Assembly (NCBI GenBank): GCA_023511995.1
Contig: JAIMAL010000023.1
Location: 1 to 38,052, forward strand
From: Burkholderiales bacterium
GTDB taxonomy: Bacteria > Pseudomonadota > Gammaproteobacteria > Burkholderiales > Thiobacteraceae
Length of the DNA: 38,052 nt
Direction of reading: 5' to 3'
Part shown: one piece after another, positions 20,294 to 29,842 of the stretch
Position numbering within the stretch: the stretch's first letter is position 1
How the letters are laid out: the number at the start of each line of letters is the position of its first letter
Notes under the pieces: generated by a model
Told to the model about the DNA's origin: nothing
Databases searched by the model: none
What the model saw: only the letters and a program-made list of their open reading frames with translations
Made by a program: the position numbers and the translations under genes

Positions 20294-20370
20294 TGGCGCG
20301 CCCGAAGAGATTCGAACTCCTGACCCCCTGGTTCGTAGCCAGGTACTCTATCCAACTGAGCTACGGGCGC
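20294..20370 (-). tRNA. tRNA-Arg(ACG)
   Basis: A 77-base tRNA with encoded CCA. The acceptor stem GCGCCCG pairs with CGGGCGC, the D arm is TAGCTCAGTTGGATAGA, and the anticodon stem CCTGG/CCAGG holds CTACGAA with anticodon ACG (plus-strand bases 20334-20336). The first anticodon A would be deaminated to inosine by TadA to read CGU, CGC and CGA. Confidence 0.97.
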
Positions 20371-20380
20371 AAGCCCGGCA

Positions 20381-20408
20381 ATTATAACAAAAACGTTTCC
20401 CCAGACAA
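20381..20408 (-). promoter_or_regulatory. Promoter of tRNA-Arg
   Basis: On the minus strand TTGTCT (20403-20408) is followed after 16 bases by a consensus TATAAT (20381-20386). Transcription would begin a few bases before the tRNA 5' end, giving a very short leader. Confidence 0.7.
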
Positions 20409-20525
20409 TGCCCTGCCCCATGCTTTTCACCCCGGGGCGCCCGCCGTCGCCCTCAAGTTTTCCCACCCCCTGCCGCAAAAAGGCCAACAGCACGGGTCCA
20501 TGCATAAGAGCGGGAGGAGGTCGCT

Positions 20526-21686
20526 TTGTTTCGGAAAGTTGCGCTTTATCTCGGGGTCTGGGGCGTGGTCGCGGCCGCGGTGTGGTGGGGTGGGCCGGTG
20601 CCGGGCCTCCTCGCCGTGGCCGCTGCCGGCGCGGCGGGGCTCCTTCTGGTCATCCGGGCACGGCCGCCGGCATCCCCGCCGGTGCCGAATGTAGCGGCGG
20701 GTCAGTCGGTGGCGGGGGTGCGGGTCGCGGTGGAGGCCTGCCAGCGTGAGGCGCGGACCCTGTGCCGGGCCGGCGTCGAAGATCTGGACCGGGTCAAGGC
20801 CCTTTCGGCGGAGGCCATCGAAAAACTCACCGGTAGCTTCGGCGGCATGCACGCCAAGATCCAGCACCAGCGGGACCTGGCGCTGGCCATCGCCCGCGGC
20901 GCCGCGGGGGAGCTCAATGGCGGCCACCACGTGAGCTTTGCCGAATTTGTCGGTGAGACCCAGGCGACCCTGGATGCCTTTGTCCAGAACACGCTGGAGA
21001 ACAGCAAGTTTGCCGTGGAGCTGGTGGAGGTGATGGAAGGCATCAACCGGGAAGCCAGCGCCATGCTGCGTATCCTCGATGAAATCGAAGGCATCGCCAA
21101 GCAGACCAACCTGCTGGCCCTCAATGCAGCCATCGAGGCGGCGCGGGCGGGTGAGGCGGGGCGTGGCTTTGCCGTGGTGGCGGACGAGGTGAGGGCGCTG
21201 TCGGAGCGGACCAATCACTTCAGCCAGCAGATCCGCGGCCGCATGGATACGGTGCACAACGATCTTAAGCGGGCGAGCCAGTCCATCCAGACGGTGGCGG
21301 CGGTGGACATGAGCTTCGTTCTGCAATCCAAACAGCGGGTGGAGGAGGCCATGCGCCACCTGCAGGAGCTCAATGGGGACATGGCCCGCGCCGTGCAGGA
21401 GATCGACAGGTTGGCTGGCGAGGTGGATGCGGACGTCAACCAGGCGGTCACCGCGCTGCAGTTCCAGGATTTGTCCAGCCAGTTGATCGGCCATGCGCAA
21501 AGCCGCATCCAGGGCGCCGAGGCGGTGCTGGAAAGTTTCCTCCACGGGCTGGAAGAGCAGCTGGAGCTCGACGCCGCCCTGCAGCAGGCGCTCGAGCGGG
21601 TCCGGCAGACGGTCGCCGGGCTCGATGAGCGCCGCAGCCCGGTGAGCCAGCAGAGCATGAGCGCTGGCGAAATCGAATTGTTCTGA
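20526..21686 (+). CDS. Membrane-anchored receptor-like protein with CheZ-like motif
   Basis: A 386-residue protein. Residues 5-22 and 26-44 are two membrane segments with almost no periplasmic loop, so it has no ligand domain. Residues about 187-229 are the receptor signalling hairpin ([20 protein letters not shown] and [15 protein letters not shown]). Further on, residues 312-321 read [10 protein letters not shown], matching the D-x-x-x-Q catalytic pattern of CheZ (FQDLTGQ); here Asp315 and Gln319. The C-terminus is SAGEIELF. It may therefore sit in the array through its hairpin and dephosphorylate CheY-P, which is encoded directly downstream; the phosphatase part is inference. The start is a TTG at 20526 behind a strong GGGAGGAGG. 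It is first in the che cluster, 14 bases before cheY. Confidence 0.85.
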   Translation: MFRKVALYLGVWGVVAAAVWWGGPVPGLLAVAAAGAAGLLLVIRARPPASPPVPNVAAGQSVAGVRVAVEACQREARTLCRAGVEDLDRVKALSAEAIEKLTGSFGGMHAKIQHQRDLALAIARGAAGELNGGHHVSFAEFVGETQATLDAFVQNTLENSKFAVELVEVMEGINREASAMLRILDEIEGIAKQTNLLALNAAIEAARAGEAGRGFAVVADEVRALSERTNHFSQQIRGRMDTVHNDLKRASQSIQTVAAVDMSFVLQSKQRVEEAMRHLQELNGDMARAVQEIDRLAGEVDADVNQAVTALQFQDLSSQLIGHAQSRIQGAEAVLESFLHGLEEQLELDAALQQALERVRQTVAGLDERRSPVSQQSMSAGEIELF

Positions 21687-21700
21687 AGCGAGGTACAGCC

Positions 21701-22066
21701 ATGGGGAAAGTCGTATTGACAGTCGATGATTCTGCTTCCATCCGGCAGATGGTGAGTTTCACCCTGAAAAGCGCCGGCTACGAGGTGGTGGAAGCGGCGG
21801 ATGGCGAAGAGGGCCTGACCAAGGCCAAGGGGCGGACGGTTGATCTCGTGCTGACCGACCAGAACATGCCGAAAATGGACGGCCTGACCCTGATCAAGAG
21901 CCTGAGGGGGCTGCCCCAGTATCGATCGACGCCGATTCTGATGCTCACCACCGAGTCTTCAGAGGCGATGAAATCCGCCGGCCGCAGCGCCGGAGCCACT
22001 GGTTGGCTGGTCAAGCCCTTTGACCCCAGCAAGCTCCTCGAGGTGGTGAAGAAGGTCATCGGCTGA
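21701..22066 (+). CDS. cheY: Chemotaxis response regulator CheY
   Basis: A stand-alone receiver of 121 residues. The acidic pair Asp9-Asp10 (TVDDSAS), the phosphoacceptor Asp53 (VLTDQNMPKMDG), the Thr in MLTTES and the Lys in LVKPFDP form a complete phosphorylation site. LTDQNMP is typical of CheY proteins in this type of cluster. It would be phosphorylated by CheA and carry the signal to a motor or another target. AGCGAGG precedes the ATG. It lies between the receptor-like protein and cheA. Confidence 0.95.
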   Translation: MGKVVLTVDDSASIRQMVSFTLKSAGYEVVEAADGEEGLTKAKGRTVDLVLTDQNMPKMDGLTLIKSLRGLPQYRSTPILMLTTESSEAMKSAGRSAGATGWLVKPFDPSKLLEVVKKVIG

Positions 22067-22105
22067 ACTGCCGCAACGAAGAACAAGAAAGCGAAGGAAG
22101 GCGCG

Positions 22106-24277
22106 ATGAGCATCGATTTGAGCCAGTTCCATCAAGTGTTCTTCGAGGAGGCGGCGGAGCATCTGGCGAGCATGGAGACGCTGCTTCTGGCGCTTAATCT
22201 GGCCTCGCCCGCGCCGGACGACCTGAATGCCATTTTCCGTGCCGCCCATTCCATCAAGGGGGGCAGCGGTACCTTCGGCTTCACCGACATGACAGAGGTC
22301 ACCCATGTCGTGGAGACCCTCCTGGACAAGGTGCGCAAGGGCGAACTGACATTGACGGCGGAAATGGTGGATGCGTGCCTTGCCGCCGGCGATGTGCTCA
22401 AGGCCCAGCTCAGCCAGCATCAGGGCGGCCCAGCCGTGGAGGAGGAACTGGTGCGGGACATCGTCGCCCGCCTGGAGGCGCTGGCGAGCGGCAGCGCAAA
22501 GGGGCGCGCAGACGCCGGGGCAAAAGTCCGCTATGGAATCGAATGCACGCTGACCCGTGACTGCGCGGGGGAAGCAGCTTGTGTGGAAAACCTCCTTTCG
22601 GCCTTGAAGGAGCTGGGCGACTGCCAGCTCCTCGCCCCCGCCAGCGCGGAAAACCCGCGCCTTGCCCTCTGGCTCGACACGGAGCGGGAGCCGGCCGCAA
22701 TCCGCGAAGTGCTCGAGTTCTATGCCCCATCGGAGGAGATTCGCATCGAAGCGCAGCCTGCGGCGGCGGATGAGGGAGGCGGGGAAGCCTGGGGGCTTTT
22801 TGCCGAGGCACCGGGTGCGCCGGCGCCCAAGGAGGAAGCAGGCGCGGCCTATGGCTTCTTCAGCGACGCGCCTGGCGCTCCGGCGCTAAAGGAGGAGGCA
22901 GGCGAGGGTTTCGGCTTTTTCACCGACGCGCCGGGCGCGCCAGAGGGGAGTCAGGCGGCACAAAGCGCTGCGGTTGCTGCGCCTTCGCCCGCCTCGGCGC
23001 AAACGCCGGCGGGTGCCAAAGCGGCAGAGGCAAAGGACACCCGTCCGCGACCCGTCGCGGCGGTTTCCCTGGAGACATCGAGCATCCGGGTGTCGGTGGA
23101 AAAGGTGGATCAGCTCATCAACCTGGTGGGGGAACTGGTGATCACCCAGGCCATGCTGGCCCAGTCGGCCAGCATCCTCGACCCAGTGCATGCGGAGCGC
23201 GTCCTGGCGGGGATCGACCTTTTGTCCCGCAACACGCGGGACCTGCAGGAGGCCGTCATGTCCATCCGCATGCTGCCCATGAGCACGGTGTTTTCCCGTT
23301 TTCCGCGGGTGGTGCGGGATCTCGCCAAGAAGCTGGGCAAGGAAGTGGAGCTGAAGACCATCGGCGAGAGCACCGAACTGGACAAGGGCCTCATCGAAAA
23401 AATCACCGACCCCCTCACCCACCTGGTGCGCAACAGCCTCGATCATGGCATCGAGGCGCCGGAGGTGCGTGAAGCGGCGGGCAAGCCGAGAAAAGGCACC
23501 CTTACCCTCAAGGCCTCTCACCAGGGGGGCAAGATCGTCATCGAAGTGATGGACGATGGCGCCGGTCTCAATCGCGCCAGGATCCTCGCCAAGGCGCGGG
23601 AGCGGGGTTTGCCGGTGAGTGATGCCATGGGCGACGCGGAAGTGTGGCAGCTCATTTTCGCGCCGGGTTTTTCCACGGCGGAGGCGGTGACCGAAGTGTC
23701 GGGCCGGGGGGTAGGCATGGACGTGGTCAAGCGCAACATCGAAGCCCTTGGGGGCCGCGTGGAGTTGGAATCCTCGCCCGGTTTCGGCACCCGTGTGGTC
23801 ATCAGCCTGCCCCTCACCCTCGCCATCCTGGACGGCATGTCGGTGCGCGTGGGCAGCGAGACGTACATCGTCCCCCTTACCGTGGTGGTGGAGTCCCTGC
23901 AGCCCCGCCGCGAGGATATCCGCACCATCGCCGGCCAGGGGCGGGTGGTGGCCATCCGCGGCGAATACCTGCCCCTCATACCGCTCGCCGAGGTCTTCGC
24001 CGTACCGGGGGCGCTCCATGAGGCGAGCGAGGGCATCCTCGTCGTCGTCGAGGGCGAAAGCGGCAAGGCGGCGCTGCAGGTGGACGAACTGTTGGGCCAG
24101 CACCAGGTGGTGATCAAGAGCCTGGAGACCAATTACCGCAAGGTCGAGGGCATATCCGGCGCCACCATCATGGGGGATGGCCGGGTGGCGATGATTCTCG
24201 ACGTCTCTGCTTTGACCCGCATGGGCCTGCGCCTCACCCGGCAGGCCAAGGCGCCGGCCGAGACTTTGCCAGCATAA
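22106..24277 (+). CDS. cheA: Chemotaxis histidine kinase CheA
   Basis: A 723-residue CheA. P1 (residues 1-105) has His48 in [15 protein letters not shown], the autophosphorylation site. Residues about 140-220 form a P2-like CheY-binding domain. Residues 227-281 are an unusual triple repeat (see separate entry), followed by an Ala/Pro-rich linker. P3 begins at [18 protein letters not shown]. The P4 ATPase has [14 protein letters not shown] (N box), VMDDGAGLN (G1) and [10 protein letters not shown] (G2). P5 is a CheW-like domain ending near the C-terminus. All catalytic motifs are intact. GCGAAGGAAGG precedes the ATG. It receives input from the receptors through CheW and phosphorylates CheY and CheB. 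Confidence 0.97.
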   Translation: MSIDLSQFHQVFFEEAAEHLASMETLLLALNLASPAPDDLNAIFRAAHSIKGGSGTFGFTDMTEVTHVVETLLDKVRKGELTLTAEMVDACLAAGDVLKAQLSQHQGGPAVEEELVRDIVARLEALASGSAKGRADAGAKVRYGIECTLTRDCAGEAACVENLLSALKELGDCQLLAPASAENPRLALWLDTEREPAAIREVLEFYAPSEEIRIEAQPAAADEGGGEAWGLFAEAPGAPAPKEEAGAAYGFFSDAPGAPALKEEAGEGFGFFTDAPGAPEGSQAAQSAAVAAPSPASAQTPAGAKAAEAKDTRPRPVAAVSLETSSIRVSVEKVDQLINLVGELVITQAMLAQSASILDPVHAERVLAGIDLLSRNTRDLQEAVMSIRMLPMSTVFSRFPRVVRDLAKKLGKEVELKTIGESTELDKGLIEKITDPLTHLVRNSLDHGIEAPEVREAAGKPRKGTLTLKASHQGGKIVIEVMDDGAGLNRARILAKARERGLPVSDAMGDAEVWQLIFAPGFSTAEAVTEVSGRGVGMDVVKRNIEALGGRVELESSPGFGTRVVISLPLTLAILDGMSVRVGSETYIVPLTVVVESLQPRREDIRTIAGQGRVVAIRGEYLPLIPLAEVFAVPGALHEASEGILVVVEGESGKAALQVDELLGQHQVVIKSLETNYRKVEGISGATIMGDGRVAMILDVSALTRMGLRLTRQAKAPAETLPA
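22784..22942 (+). repeat. Three 60-bp in-frame repeats in the cheA linker
   Basis: Three tandem copies with a 60-base period encode [36 protein letters not shown] and [11 protein letters not shown]. The aromatic-Gly-hydrophobic-Phe core and the acidic-APGAP tail are kept although many third codon positions differ, which suggests selection on the peptide, not a recent duplication. Confidence 0.85.
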
Positions 24278-24287
24278 GGGAGAGAGC

Positions 24288-24782
24288 ATGGAACAGACGA
24301 ACGTACCGATGACGGAAGGCCGGCTGCCTGCGGGCTCGGGGGAGTATCTCACCTTCACCCTGGGCAGGGAGGAGTACGGCATAGACATCCTCAAGGTGCA
24401 GGAAATCCGCGGCTACGAGCAGCCGACCACCATCGCCCACGCTCCGCCCTTCATCAAGGGTGTGATCAATCTGCGCGGTGTCATCGTGCCCATCATCGAC
24501 CTGCGCATCAAGCTCGACGTGGGCACGGCGACCTACGACCAGTTCACCGTGGTCATCATCCTCAACGTCGCCGGGCGCGTGGTGGGTATCGTCGTCGATG
24601 GCGTGTCGGACGTCATCCAGCTCGGCGCGGAAAACCTGCGCCCACCCCCCGATTTCAGCTCCGTGCTGGATACCCGCTACATCCTGGGCCTGGGCACGGT
24701 GGATGAGCGGATGATCATCATCGTCGATATCGAAAAACTCATGACCAGCCGCGACATGGCCCTGGTCGAGGAAACCGCCTGA
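24288..24782 (+). CDS. cheW: Chemotaxis coupling protein CheW
   Basis: A 164-residue CheW scaffold that links receptors to the P5 domain of Che[21 protein letters not shown] opens the first beta-barrel, and [20 protein letters not shown] is the family's most conserved stretch, containing the NLRG motif with the receptor-contact Arg. [11 protein letters not shown] and the final [11 protein letters not shown] are also typical. GGGAGAG lies before the ATG at 24288. It is 10 bases after cheA and is followed at once by the ribosome site of the receptor gene. Confidence 0.96.
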   Translation: MEQTNVPMTEGRLPAGSGEYLTFTLGREEYGIDILKVQEIRGYEQPTTIAHAPPFIKGVINLRGVIVPIIDLRIKLDVGTATYDQFTVVIILNVAGRVVGIVVDGVSDVIQLGAENLRPPPDFSSVLDTRYILGLGTVDERMIIIVDIEKLMTSRDMALVEETA

Positions 24783-24796
24783 AAGGAGGCATGACC

Positions 24797-27142
24797 ATGC
24801 GCATCAATCTTCCCGTGACCAATGTCGAACGCATCATGCGCGATGGCGAGTACATCGTGTCGCGCACCGACACGCGCGGCATCATCACCTACGCCAACCC
24901 CTATTTCTACGAAATCAGCGGCTTTTCCGAGGCGGAGATCATTGGCCAGCCCCACAACGTGGTGCGCCATCCGGATATGCCGGTAGAAGCCTTCAAGGAC
25001 CTGTGGGAGACACTGCAGGCGGGCAAACCCTGGACGGGCTATGTGAAAAACCGCTGCAAGAACGGGGATCACTACTGGGTGGTGGCCAACGCCACACCCA
25101 TCTGGGAAAACGGCCAGATCACCGGCTACCTTTCCGTGCGCACCAAGCCCGATCGCGCGGCGGTGGAGGAAGTCAGCAAGATCTACGCGAAATTCAAGGC
25201 CGGGGAGGCCAAAGGTCTGCGCATCCAGGAAGGCAAAGTGGTGCGCACCGACGCCTTCTCCCAATTCCTGCGCCGCCTGCGGGACATGCCGCTGGCAACC
25301 AAGATCAACGCCCTGGCCGCCTATTTCCTGCTGCTCGCGGTGGGGGCGGGCCTGGGCGGCGCCCTGTTCGGGGCAACGGTCGGGGACACCATTGCCATTG
25401 CCGGTGGCGTCGTCGGTTTCGTTGGGGCGGCACTGATCCGGCGTGGCCTCAAACCCCTGCAGGTGCTGACCAGGCAGATGCGCCAGGTCTCCCAGGGGGA
25501 CTTCAGCGTCATCGTCGCCAAGGAGGCCAATGACGAGATTGGCGCCATGACCGACGCCTTCCGCTCCCTCTACATCCGTCTGGGCGATGATCTGGCCCGT
25601 TCCCGCCAGCAGGCGGAGGAAATGCTGCGGGTCAAGATTGCGCTGGACAATGTGAGCACCGGGGTGATGATTGCCGATGCCGAGCGCCGGATCATCTACC
25701 TCAACCGCGCCGTGCAGTCCCTGCTGAAAAACGCCGAGGCGGACATCCGCAAGGATCTGCCCAACTTCAACGCCGACAGGCTGCTGGGGGCCAGCATCGA
25801 CCAGTTCCACAAAAATCCCCAGCATCAGGCGCAGATGCTGGCGCAACTCAAGGGCACCCACACCGGTCGCTTCGAGCTGGGGGGCCGCAGCATGATGGTG
25901 CGCGCAAGTCCGGTGCTGGACGAAAAAGGCAACCGTCTGGGCGCGGTGGCGGAGTGGACCGACCGCACGGCGGAAGTGGCGGTGGAGCGCGAGGTGGCGG
26001 CGCTGATCGAAGCGGCCGCCAGCGGGGATTTGAGCCGGCGCCTCAAGGTGGAGGACAAGGAAGGCTTCTTCCGCCAGCTCTCCGAAGGCATCAACCGTTT
26101 GGTGGAGACCACCGAGCGCGGCCTGAACGACGTGGCGCGGGTGTTGGGGGCCCTTGCCGAAGGCGACCTCACCCAGCGCATCGAGGCCGACTACCAGGGG
26201 CTCTTCGGCGCCCTGAAAGAGGCCACCAACACCACCTGTGACCGCCTGCAGGAGATCGTGACGCAGATCCGGGAGGCAACGGATGCCATCAACACCGCCG
26301 CCCGCGAGATCGCCAGCGGCAATGCCGACCTCTCCGCGCGCACCGAAAGCCAGGCCTCCAGCCTCGAGGAGACGGCAAGCAGCATGGATGAGCTGACCTC
26401 GACGGTGAAACAGAACGCGGAGAACGCGCGCCAGGCCAACCAGCTCGCGGTGGGCGCCTCGGAAGTGGCGGTCAAGGGCGGCACCGTGGTGGGCGAGGTG
26501 GTGCAGACCATGAACGCCATCGCCGAAGCGTCGAAGAAGATCGCCGATATCATCACCGTGATCGACGGTATCGCCTTCCAGACCAACATCCTCGCCCTCA
26601 ATGCCGCCGTGGAGGCGGCACGGGCCGGCGAGCAGGGGCGAGGTTTCGCCGTCGTCGCCGGCGAGGTGCGCAACCTCGCCCAGCGCAGCGCCGCGGCGGC
26701 CAAGGAGATCAAGCAGCTCATCTCCGATTCGGTGGAGAAGGTCAACGACGGCTCCAAGCTGGTGGAGCAGGCCGGCGCCACCATGGATGAAATCGTGCGC
26801 GCGGTGAAGCGGGTGACCGATATCATGGGCGAGATTTCCGCGGCCAGCGCCGAGCAGAGCCAGGGCATCGAGCAGGTGAATGCCGCCGTGGCGCAGATGG
26901 ACGAAATGACCCAGCAGAACGCCGCCTTGGTGGAAGAGGCGGCCGCCGCCGCGGAAAGCCTGCAGGATCAGGCGGATGGTTTGGCGCGGGCAGTGAGCGT
27001 GTTCAAGCTGGCCACCGCCGGCAGCCGGACACCGGCACCACTGCGCGCGGTGCCGGCACGAAGCGAACGCAAAAGCCCCGAAGCCGCCCGCCCGCGCCCG
27101 AAACTGGCCGCCTCGGGGGACGACGAGTGGGAGGAGTTCTGA
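24797..27142 (+). CDS. Aer-like PAS chemoreceptor with CheR/CheB tether
   Basis: A 781-residue methyl-accepting protein. The N-terminal PAS domain (residues 1-120) closely follows E. coli Aer, including VRHPDMP with Arg57, His58 and Asp60, the residues linked to FAD binding, and [14 protein letters not shown]. This suggests redox or energy sensing. Two adjacent membrane segments (about 172-190 and 194-214) are followed by HAMP-like sequence, a second PAS (about 280-390), another HAMP-like stretch and the signalling domain ([20 protein letters not shown]). It ends in DDEWEEF, a good match to the C-terminal pentapeptide that tethers CheR and CheB. The ATG at 24797 is preferred over 24791 because AAGGAGG lies 7 bases before it and only one base before the other. 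Confidence 0.93.
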   Translation: MRINLPVTNVERIMRDGEYIVSRTDTRGIITYANPYFYEISGFSEAEIIGQPHNVVRHPDMPVEAFKDLWETLQAGKPWTGYVKNRCKNGDHYWVVANATPIWENGQITGYLSVRTKPDRAAVEEVSKIYAKFKAGEAKGLRIQEGKVVRTDAFSQFLRRLRDMPLATKINALAAYFLLLAVGAGLGGALFGATVGDTIAIAGGVVGFVGAALIRRGLKPLQVLTRQMRQVSQGDFSVIVAKEANDEIGAMTDAFRSLYIRLGDDLARSRQQAEEMLRVKIALDNVSTGVMIADAERRIIYLNRAVQSLLKNAEADIRKDLPNFNADRLLGASIDQFHKNPQHQAQMLAQLKGTHTGRFELGGRSMMVRASPVLDEKGNRLGAVAEWTDRTAEVAVEREVAALIEAAASGDLSRRLKVEDKEGFFRQLSEGINRLVETTERGLNDVARVLGALAEGDLTQRIEADYQGLFGALKEATNTTCDRLQEIVTQIREATDAINTAAREIASGNADLSARTESQASSLEETASSMDELTSTVKQNAENARQANQLAVGASEVAVKGGTVVGEVVQTMNAIAEASKKIADIITVIDGIAFQTNILALNAAVEAARAGEQGRGFAVVAGEVRNLAQRSAAAAKEIKQLISDSVEKVNDGSKLVEQAGATMDEIVRAVKRVTDIMGEISAASAEQSQGIEQVNAAVAQMDEMTQQNAALVEEAAAAAESLQDQADGLARAVSVFKLATAGSRTPAPLRAVPARSERKSPEAARPRPKLAASGDDEWEEF

Positions 27143-27247
27143 TTCAGGTTACAGGGGACAGGGGACACGTGTTCCGTCTCCCCGGCACTCTGATCCCTGA
27201 CCGCTGATTTCTGCTTCCCGACACCTGATACCTGAAGCCCGAGAGCA
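27143..27247. repeat. Degenerate CTGA/CAGGGGA low-complexity intergenic sequence
   Basis: The gap between the receptor gene and cheR holds ACAGGGG twice in direct succession, then a run of variants of CCTGA (CTGATCCCTGACC, CTGATTTCTG, ACACCTGATACCTGAAG). It encodes nothing and resembles the dispersed CCTGA-rich spacer repeats of many proteobacterial chromosomes. No promoter is evident, so the upstream transcript probably continues into cheR. Confidence 0.6.
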
Positions 27248-28156
27248 ATGTCGCCCACGGTCAGCCGCGAGTTCGAATTCACGCCCCGGGACTTCGCCGA
27301 AATCCGCGCCCTCATCCACAGCCACGCCGGCATTTATCTGACCGATGCCAAGATGGACATGGTCTACAGCCGGCTGGCGCGGCGGCTGCGGGCCACGGGG
27401 CTGAAAACCTTTCGCGATTATCTCGCGCGGCTGAAAAGCGGCGACGAGGCGGAATGGGAGGCCTTCGTCAATTCGCTCACCACCAATCTCACCGCCTTTT
27501 TCCGCGAGGCCCATCACTTCGCCATCCTCCGCGAATTCCTGGCGGAGCGCCCGGCGCGGCCCATCACCATCTGGAGCGCGGCCTGCTCCACGGGCGAGGA
27601 GGCCTACTCCATCGCCATGACCGCGGCGGAGGTGTTTCCCAACGATCCGGGCCGGGTGCGGGTGATTGCCTCCGACCTCGACACCCAGGTGCTGGCGCGG
27701 GCACGGGAGGGGATCTACCCCCTGGAAAAGGTGGAGCGGCTGAGTGTGGCGCAGCGGCAGCGGTTTTTCCTCAAGGGCAAGGGGCAGCGGGCGGGATTCG
27801 TGCGCGTGCGGCCGGAGATCCAGGCCATGGTCAGCTTCCTGCGGGTCAATCTGCTGGATCCGGTTTGGCCCGTGCGCGAGCCGCTGGATGCCATCTTCTG
27901 CCGCAATGTGATGATCTATTTCGACAAGCCGACCCAGTACCGCATCCTGCAGAAAATGAAGCCGTTGCTGAAGCCGGATGGCCTATTGTTCGTGGGACAC
28001 TCGGAGGCGCTCTATCACGCAGCCGATCTTTTCCGCCTCAAGGGGCAGACGGTGTATGTGCATGCCGAGGCGGCCGCGCACGGCCTGCGGCACGGACAGC
28101 GGCACGCCCAGGGGATGGTTCGCGCCGGCGGCCAGGCGCAAGGGCACGCAGGATGA
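27248..28156 (+). CDS. cheR: Chemotaxis protein methyltransferase CheR
   Basis: A 302-residue CheR, which methylates glutamates on the receptors using SAM. The N-terminal helical domain runs to about residue 80 (SLTTNLTAFFREAHHF marks the junction). The SAM-binding loop is WSAACSTGEEAYSIAM. DAIFCRNVMIYFD and PDGLLFVGHSEAL are conserved in the catalytic domain. The C-terminal 30 residues (HGLRHGQRHAQGMV and on) are a His/Gly/Gln-rich extension not needed for the fold. A tethering pentapeptide on the neighbouring receptor suggests a pentapeptide-dependent CheR. Its stop overlaps the cheD start (ATGA). Confidence 0.96.
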   Translation: MSPTVSREFEFTPRDFAEIRALIHSHAGIYLTDAKMDMVYSRLARRLRATGLKTFRDYLARLKSGDEAEWEAFVNSLTTNLTAFFREAHHFAILREFLAERPARPITIWSAACSTGEEAYSIAMTAAEVFPNDPGRVRVIASDLDTQVLARAREGIYPLEKVERLSVAQRQRFFLKGKGQRAGFVRVRPEIQAMVSFLRVNLLDPVWPVREPLDAIFCRNVMIYFDKPTQYRILQKMKPLLKPDGLLFVGHSEALYHAADLFRLKGQTVYVHAEAAAHGLRHGQRHAQGMVRAGGQAQGHAG

Positions 28157-28773
28157 AGCGGCGCATGGCAGCCCAGCACCTGGAGGAGATCCGTGCTCCG
28201 AACCACTATTACGACCGCACCTTCGACATCGAGGCGGTCAAGCTGCTGCCAGGGGAGTATTACGCCACGGGGCGCAACATGCTGCTGGTGACCGTGCTGG
28301 GTTCCTGTGTCGCCGCCTGTCTGCGCGATCCCGTGAACGGGATCGGTGGCATGAACCATTTCATGCTGCCGGAAGGGGGCGACCCCCATGATCTGCGCTC
28401 GGCCTCGGCCCGCTATGGCGCCTATGCCATGGAAGTGCTCATCAACCAGTTGCTCAAGCTGGGCGCGAGCCGAAGCCGCCTGGAAGCCAAGGTGTTCGGC
28501 GGTGCAGCGGTGCTCAAGGGTATGGAGAGCGTCAATGTCGGCGATGCCAACAGCGAATTCGTGCTGGATTTCCTCGCCAATGAAAAAATCCCCGTCCTGG
28601 CGGAAGACCTGCGGGGACCATATCCGAGGAAGGTGTATTTCTTTCCAGCCACGGGCCGGGTGCTGGTGCGTAAACTGAAAAATCTGCACAACGACACCAT
28701 CATCGAGCGCGAGCGCGACTACAAGAAGCGCCTCACCCGCGCGCCGGTGTCGGGTGAAGTGGAGCTGTTCTGA
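28153..28773 (+). CDS. cheD: Chemoreceptor glutamine deamidase CheD
   Basis: A 206-residue CheD, which deamidates specific glutamines of receptors. The catalytic Cys52 lies in [11 protein letters not shown] and His69 in [20 protein letters not shown] is another conserved block. After the catalytic domain the protein ends in PVSGEVELF, nearly the same as the end of the first protein of the cluster (SAGEIELF). In Bacillus CheD also stimulates the CheY-P phosphatase CheC, but no CheC is encoded here. The start at 28153 overlaps the cheR stop; an ATG at 28165 is an alternative. The stop shares one base with cheB (TGATG). Confidence 0.95.
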   Translation: MKRRMAAQHLEEIRAPNHYYDRTFDIEAVKLLPGEYYATGRNMLLVTVLGSCVAACLRDPVNGIGGMNHFMLPEGGDPHDLRSASARYGAYAMEVLINQLLKLGASRSRLEAKVFGGAAVLKGMESVNVGDANSEFVLDFLANEKIPVLAEDLRGPYPRKVYFFPATGRVLVRKLKNLHNDTIIERERDYKKRLTRAPVSGEVELF

Positions 28774-29819
28774 TGTCCCGCAAGATACGCGTCCTGGTGG
28801 TGGACGACTCGGCGCTGATGCGCCGGCTGCTTACCGAGATCATTGGTTCCTTCCCCGACATGGAGGTGGTGGGGACGGCGCCCGATCCCTATGTCGCGCG
28901 CGAGCTCATCAAGAGTCTCGATCCCGATGTGCTCACCCTGGATGTGGAAATGCCGCGCATGAATGGGCTCGAGTTTCTGGAAAAGCTCATGCGCCTGCGG
29001 CCCATGCCGGTGGTGATGCTCTCCAGTCTCACCGAGCAGGGCTCGGAGGTCACCCTGCGGGCACTGGAACTGGGCGCCGTGGATTTTATCGCCAAACCCA
29101 AGCTGGGACTGGCGGAAGGGATCACCGCGGTGGCGGAGGAGATCGCGGAGAAGATTCGCGCGGCCGCCCACGCCCAGGTGCGGCGGGCGGCGCCCGCCCG
29201 GCAGCCGACGGTGCTCGCCGGCAGATTGTTCGGGACCACGGAAAAAATCGTCTGCATCGGTGCCTCGACGGGCGGCACCGAGGCCATCAAGGAAATCGTC
29301 TCCCGCATGCCGGGGGACGCCCCTGCGCTCCTCATCACCCAGCACATGCCGGAGGGCTTCACCCGCTCCTTCGCCGAGCGCCTCGACCGCCTGTCGGCGA
29401 TGACCGTGAAGGAAGCCCAGCATGGCGAGCGCGTGCTGCCGGGTCATGCCTACGTGGCCCCCGGCCATTCCCACCTCCTGGTGCGCAGAGGTGGCGCCTA
29501 CTATTACACCGAGCTTTCCCAGGCACCGCCGGTGAACCGCCACCGCCCTTCCGTGGACGTGCTGTTCCAAAGTGCGGCGGAGACCCTGGGCCCCAATGCG
29601 GTGGGGGTCATCCTCACCGGCATGGGGCGCGACGGGGCGGAGGGCCTGGCGGCGATGCGCAAGGCCGGGGCTTACACCCTGGCCCAGGATGAGGCGACCT
29701 CCGTGGTCTGGGGCATGCCCAAGGCCGCGGTGGAAATGGGCGCGGCGGCCGAGGTCTGTCCCCTGCCCCAGATCGCCGGACGAATCCTTGACTACCTGGC
29801 CGGCGCCAAGGGCGGCTGA
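28773..29819 (+). CDS. cheB: Chemotaxis methylesterase CheB
   Basis: A 348-residue CheB with a receiver domain (Asp10, Asp11 and phosphoacceptor Asp57 in [11 protein letters not shown]) and a C-terminal methylesterase domain. The catalytic triad is Ser165 (IGASTGGTE), His191 (TQHMPEGF) and Asp287 (GMGRDGAEG). It removes methyl groups from receptors when phosphorylated by CheA, giving adaptation together with CheR and CheD. The ATG at 28773 shares one base with the cheD stop, so the two are translationally coupled. Confidence 0.97.
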   Translation: MSRKIRVLVVDDSALMRRLLTEIIGSFPDMEVVGTAPDPYVARELIKSLDPDVLTLDVEMPRMNGLEFLEKLMRLRPMPVVMLSSLTEQGSEVTLRALELGAVDFIAKPKLGLAEGITAVAEEIAEKIRAAAHAQVRRAAPARQPTVLAGRLFGTTEKIVCIGASTGGTEAIKEIVSRMPGDAPALLITQHMPEGFTRSFAERLDRLSAMTVKEAQHGERVLPGHAYVAPGHSHLLVRRGGAYYYTELSQAPPVNRHRPSVDVLFQSAAETLGPNAVGVILTGMGRDGAEGLAAMRKAGAYTLAQDEATSVVWGMPKAAVEMGAAAEVCPLPQIAGRILDYLAGAKGG

Positions 29820-29842
29820 ACGACAACGAAAGGAGAACTGCC

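Noticed and set aside
20371-20525. Possible small gene or riboswitch between tRNA-Arg and the che cluster
   Set aside because: Apart from the tRNA promoter and the ribosome site of the first che gene I see no conserved structure or plausible frame.
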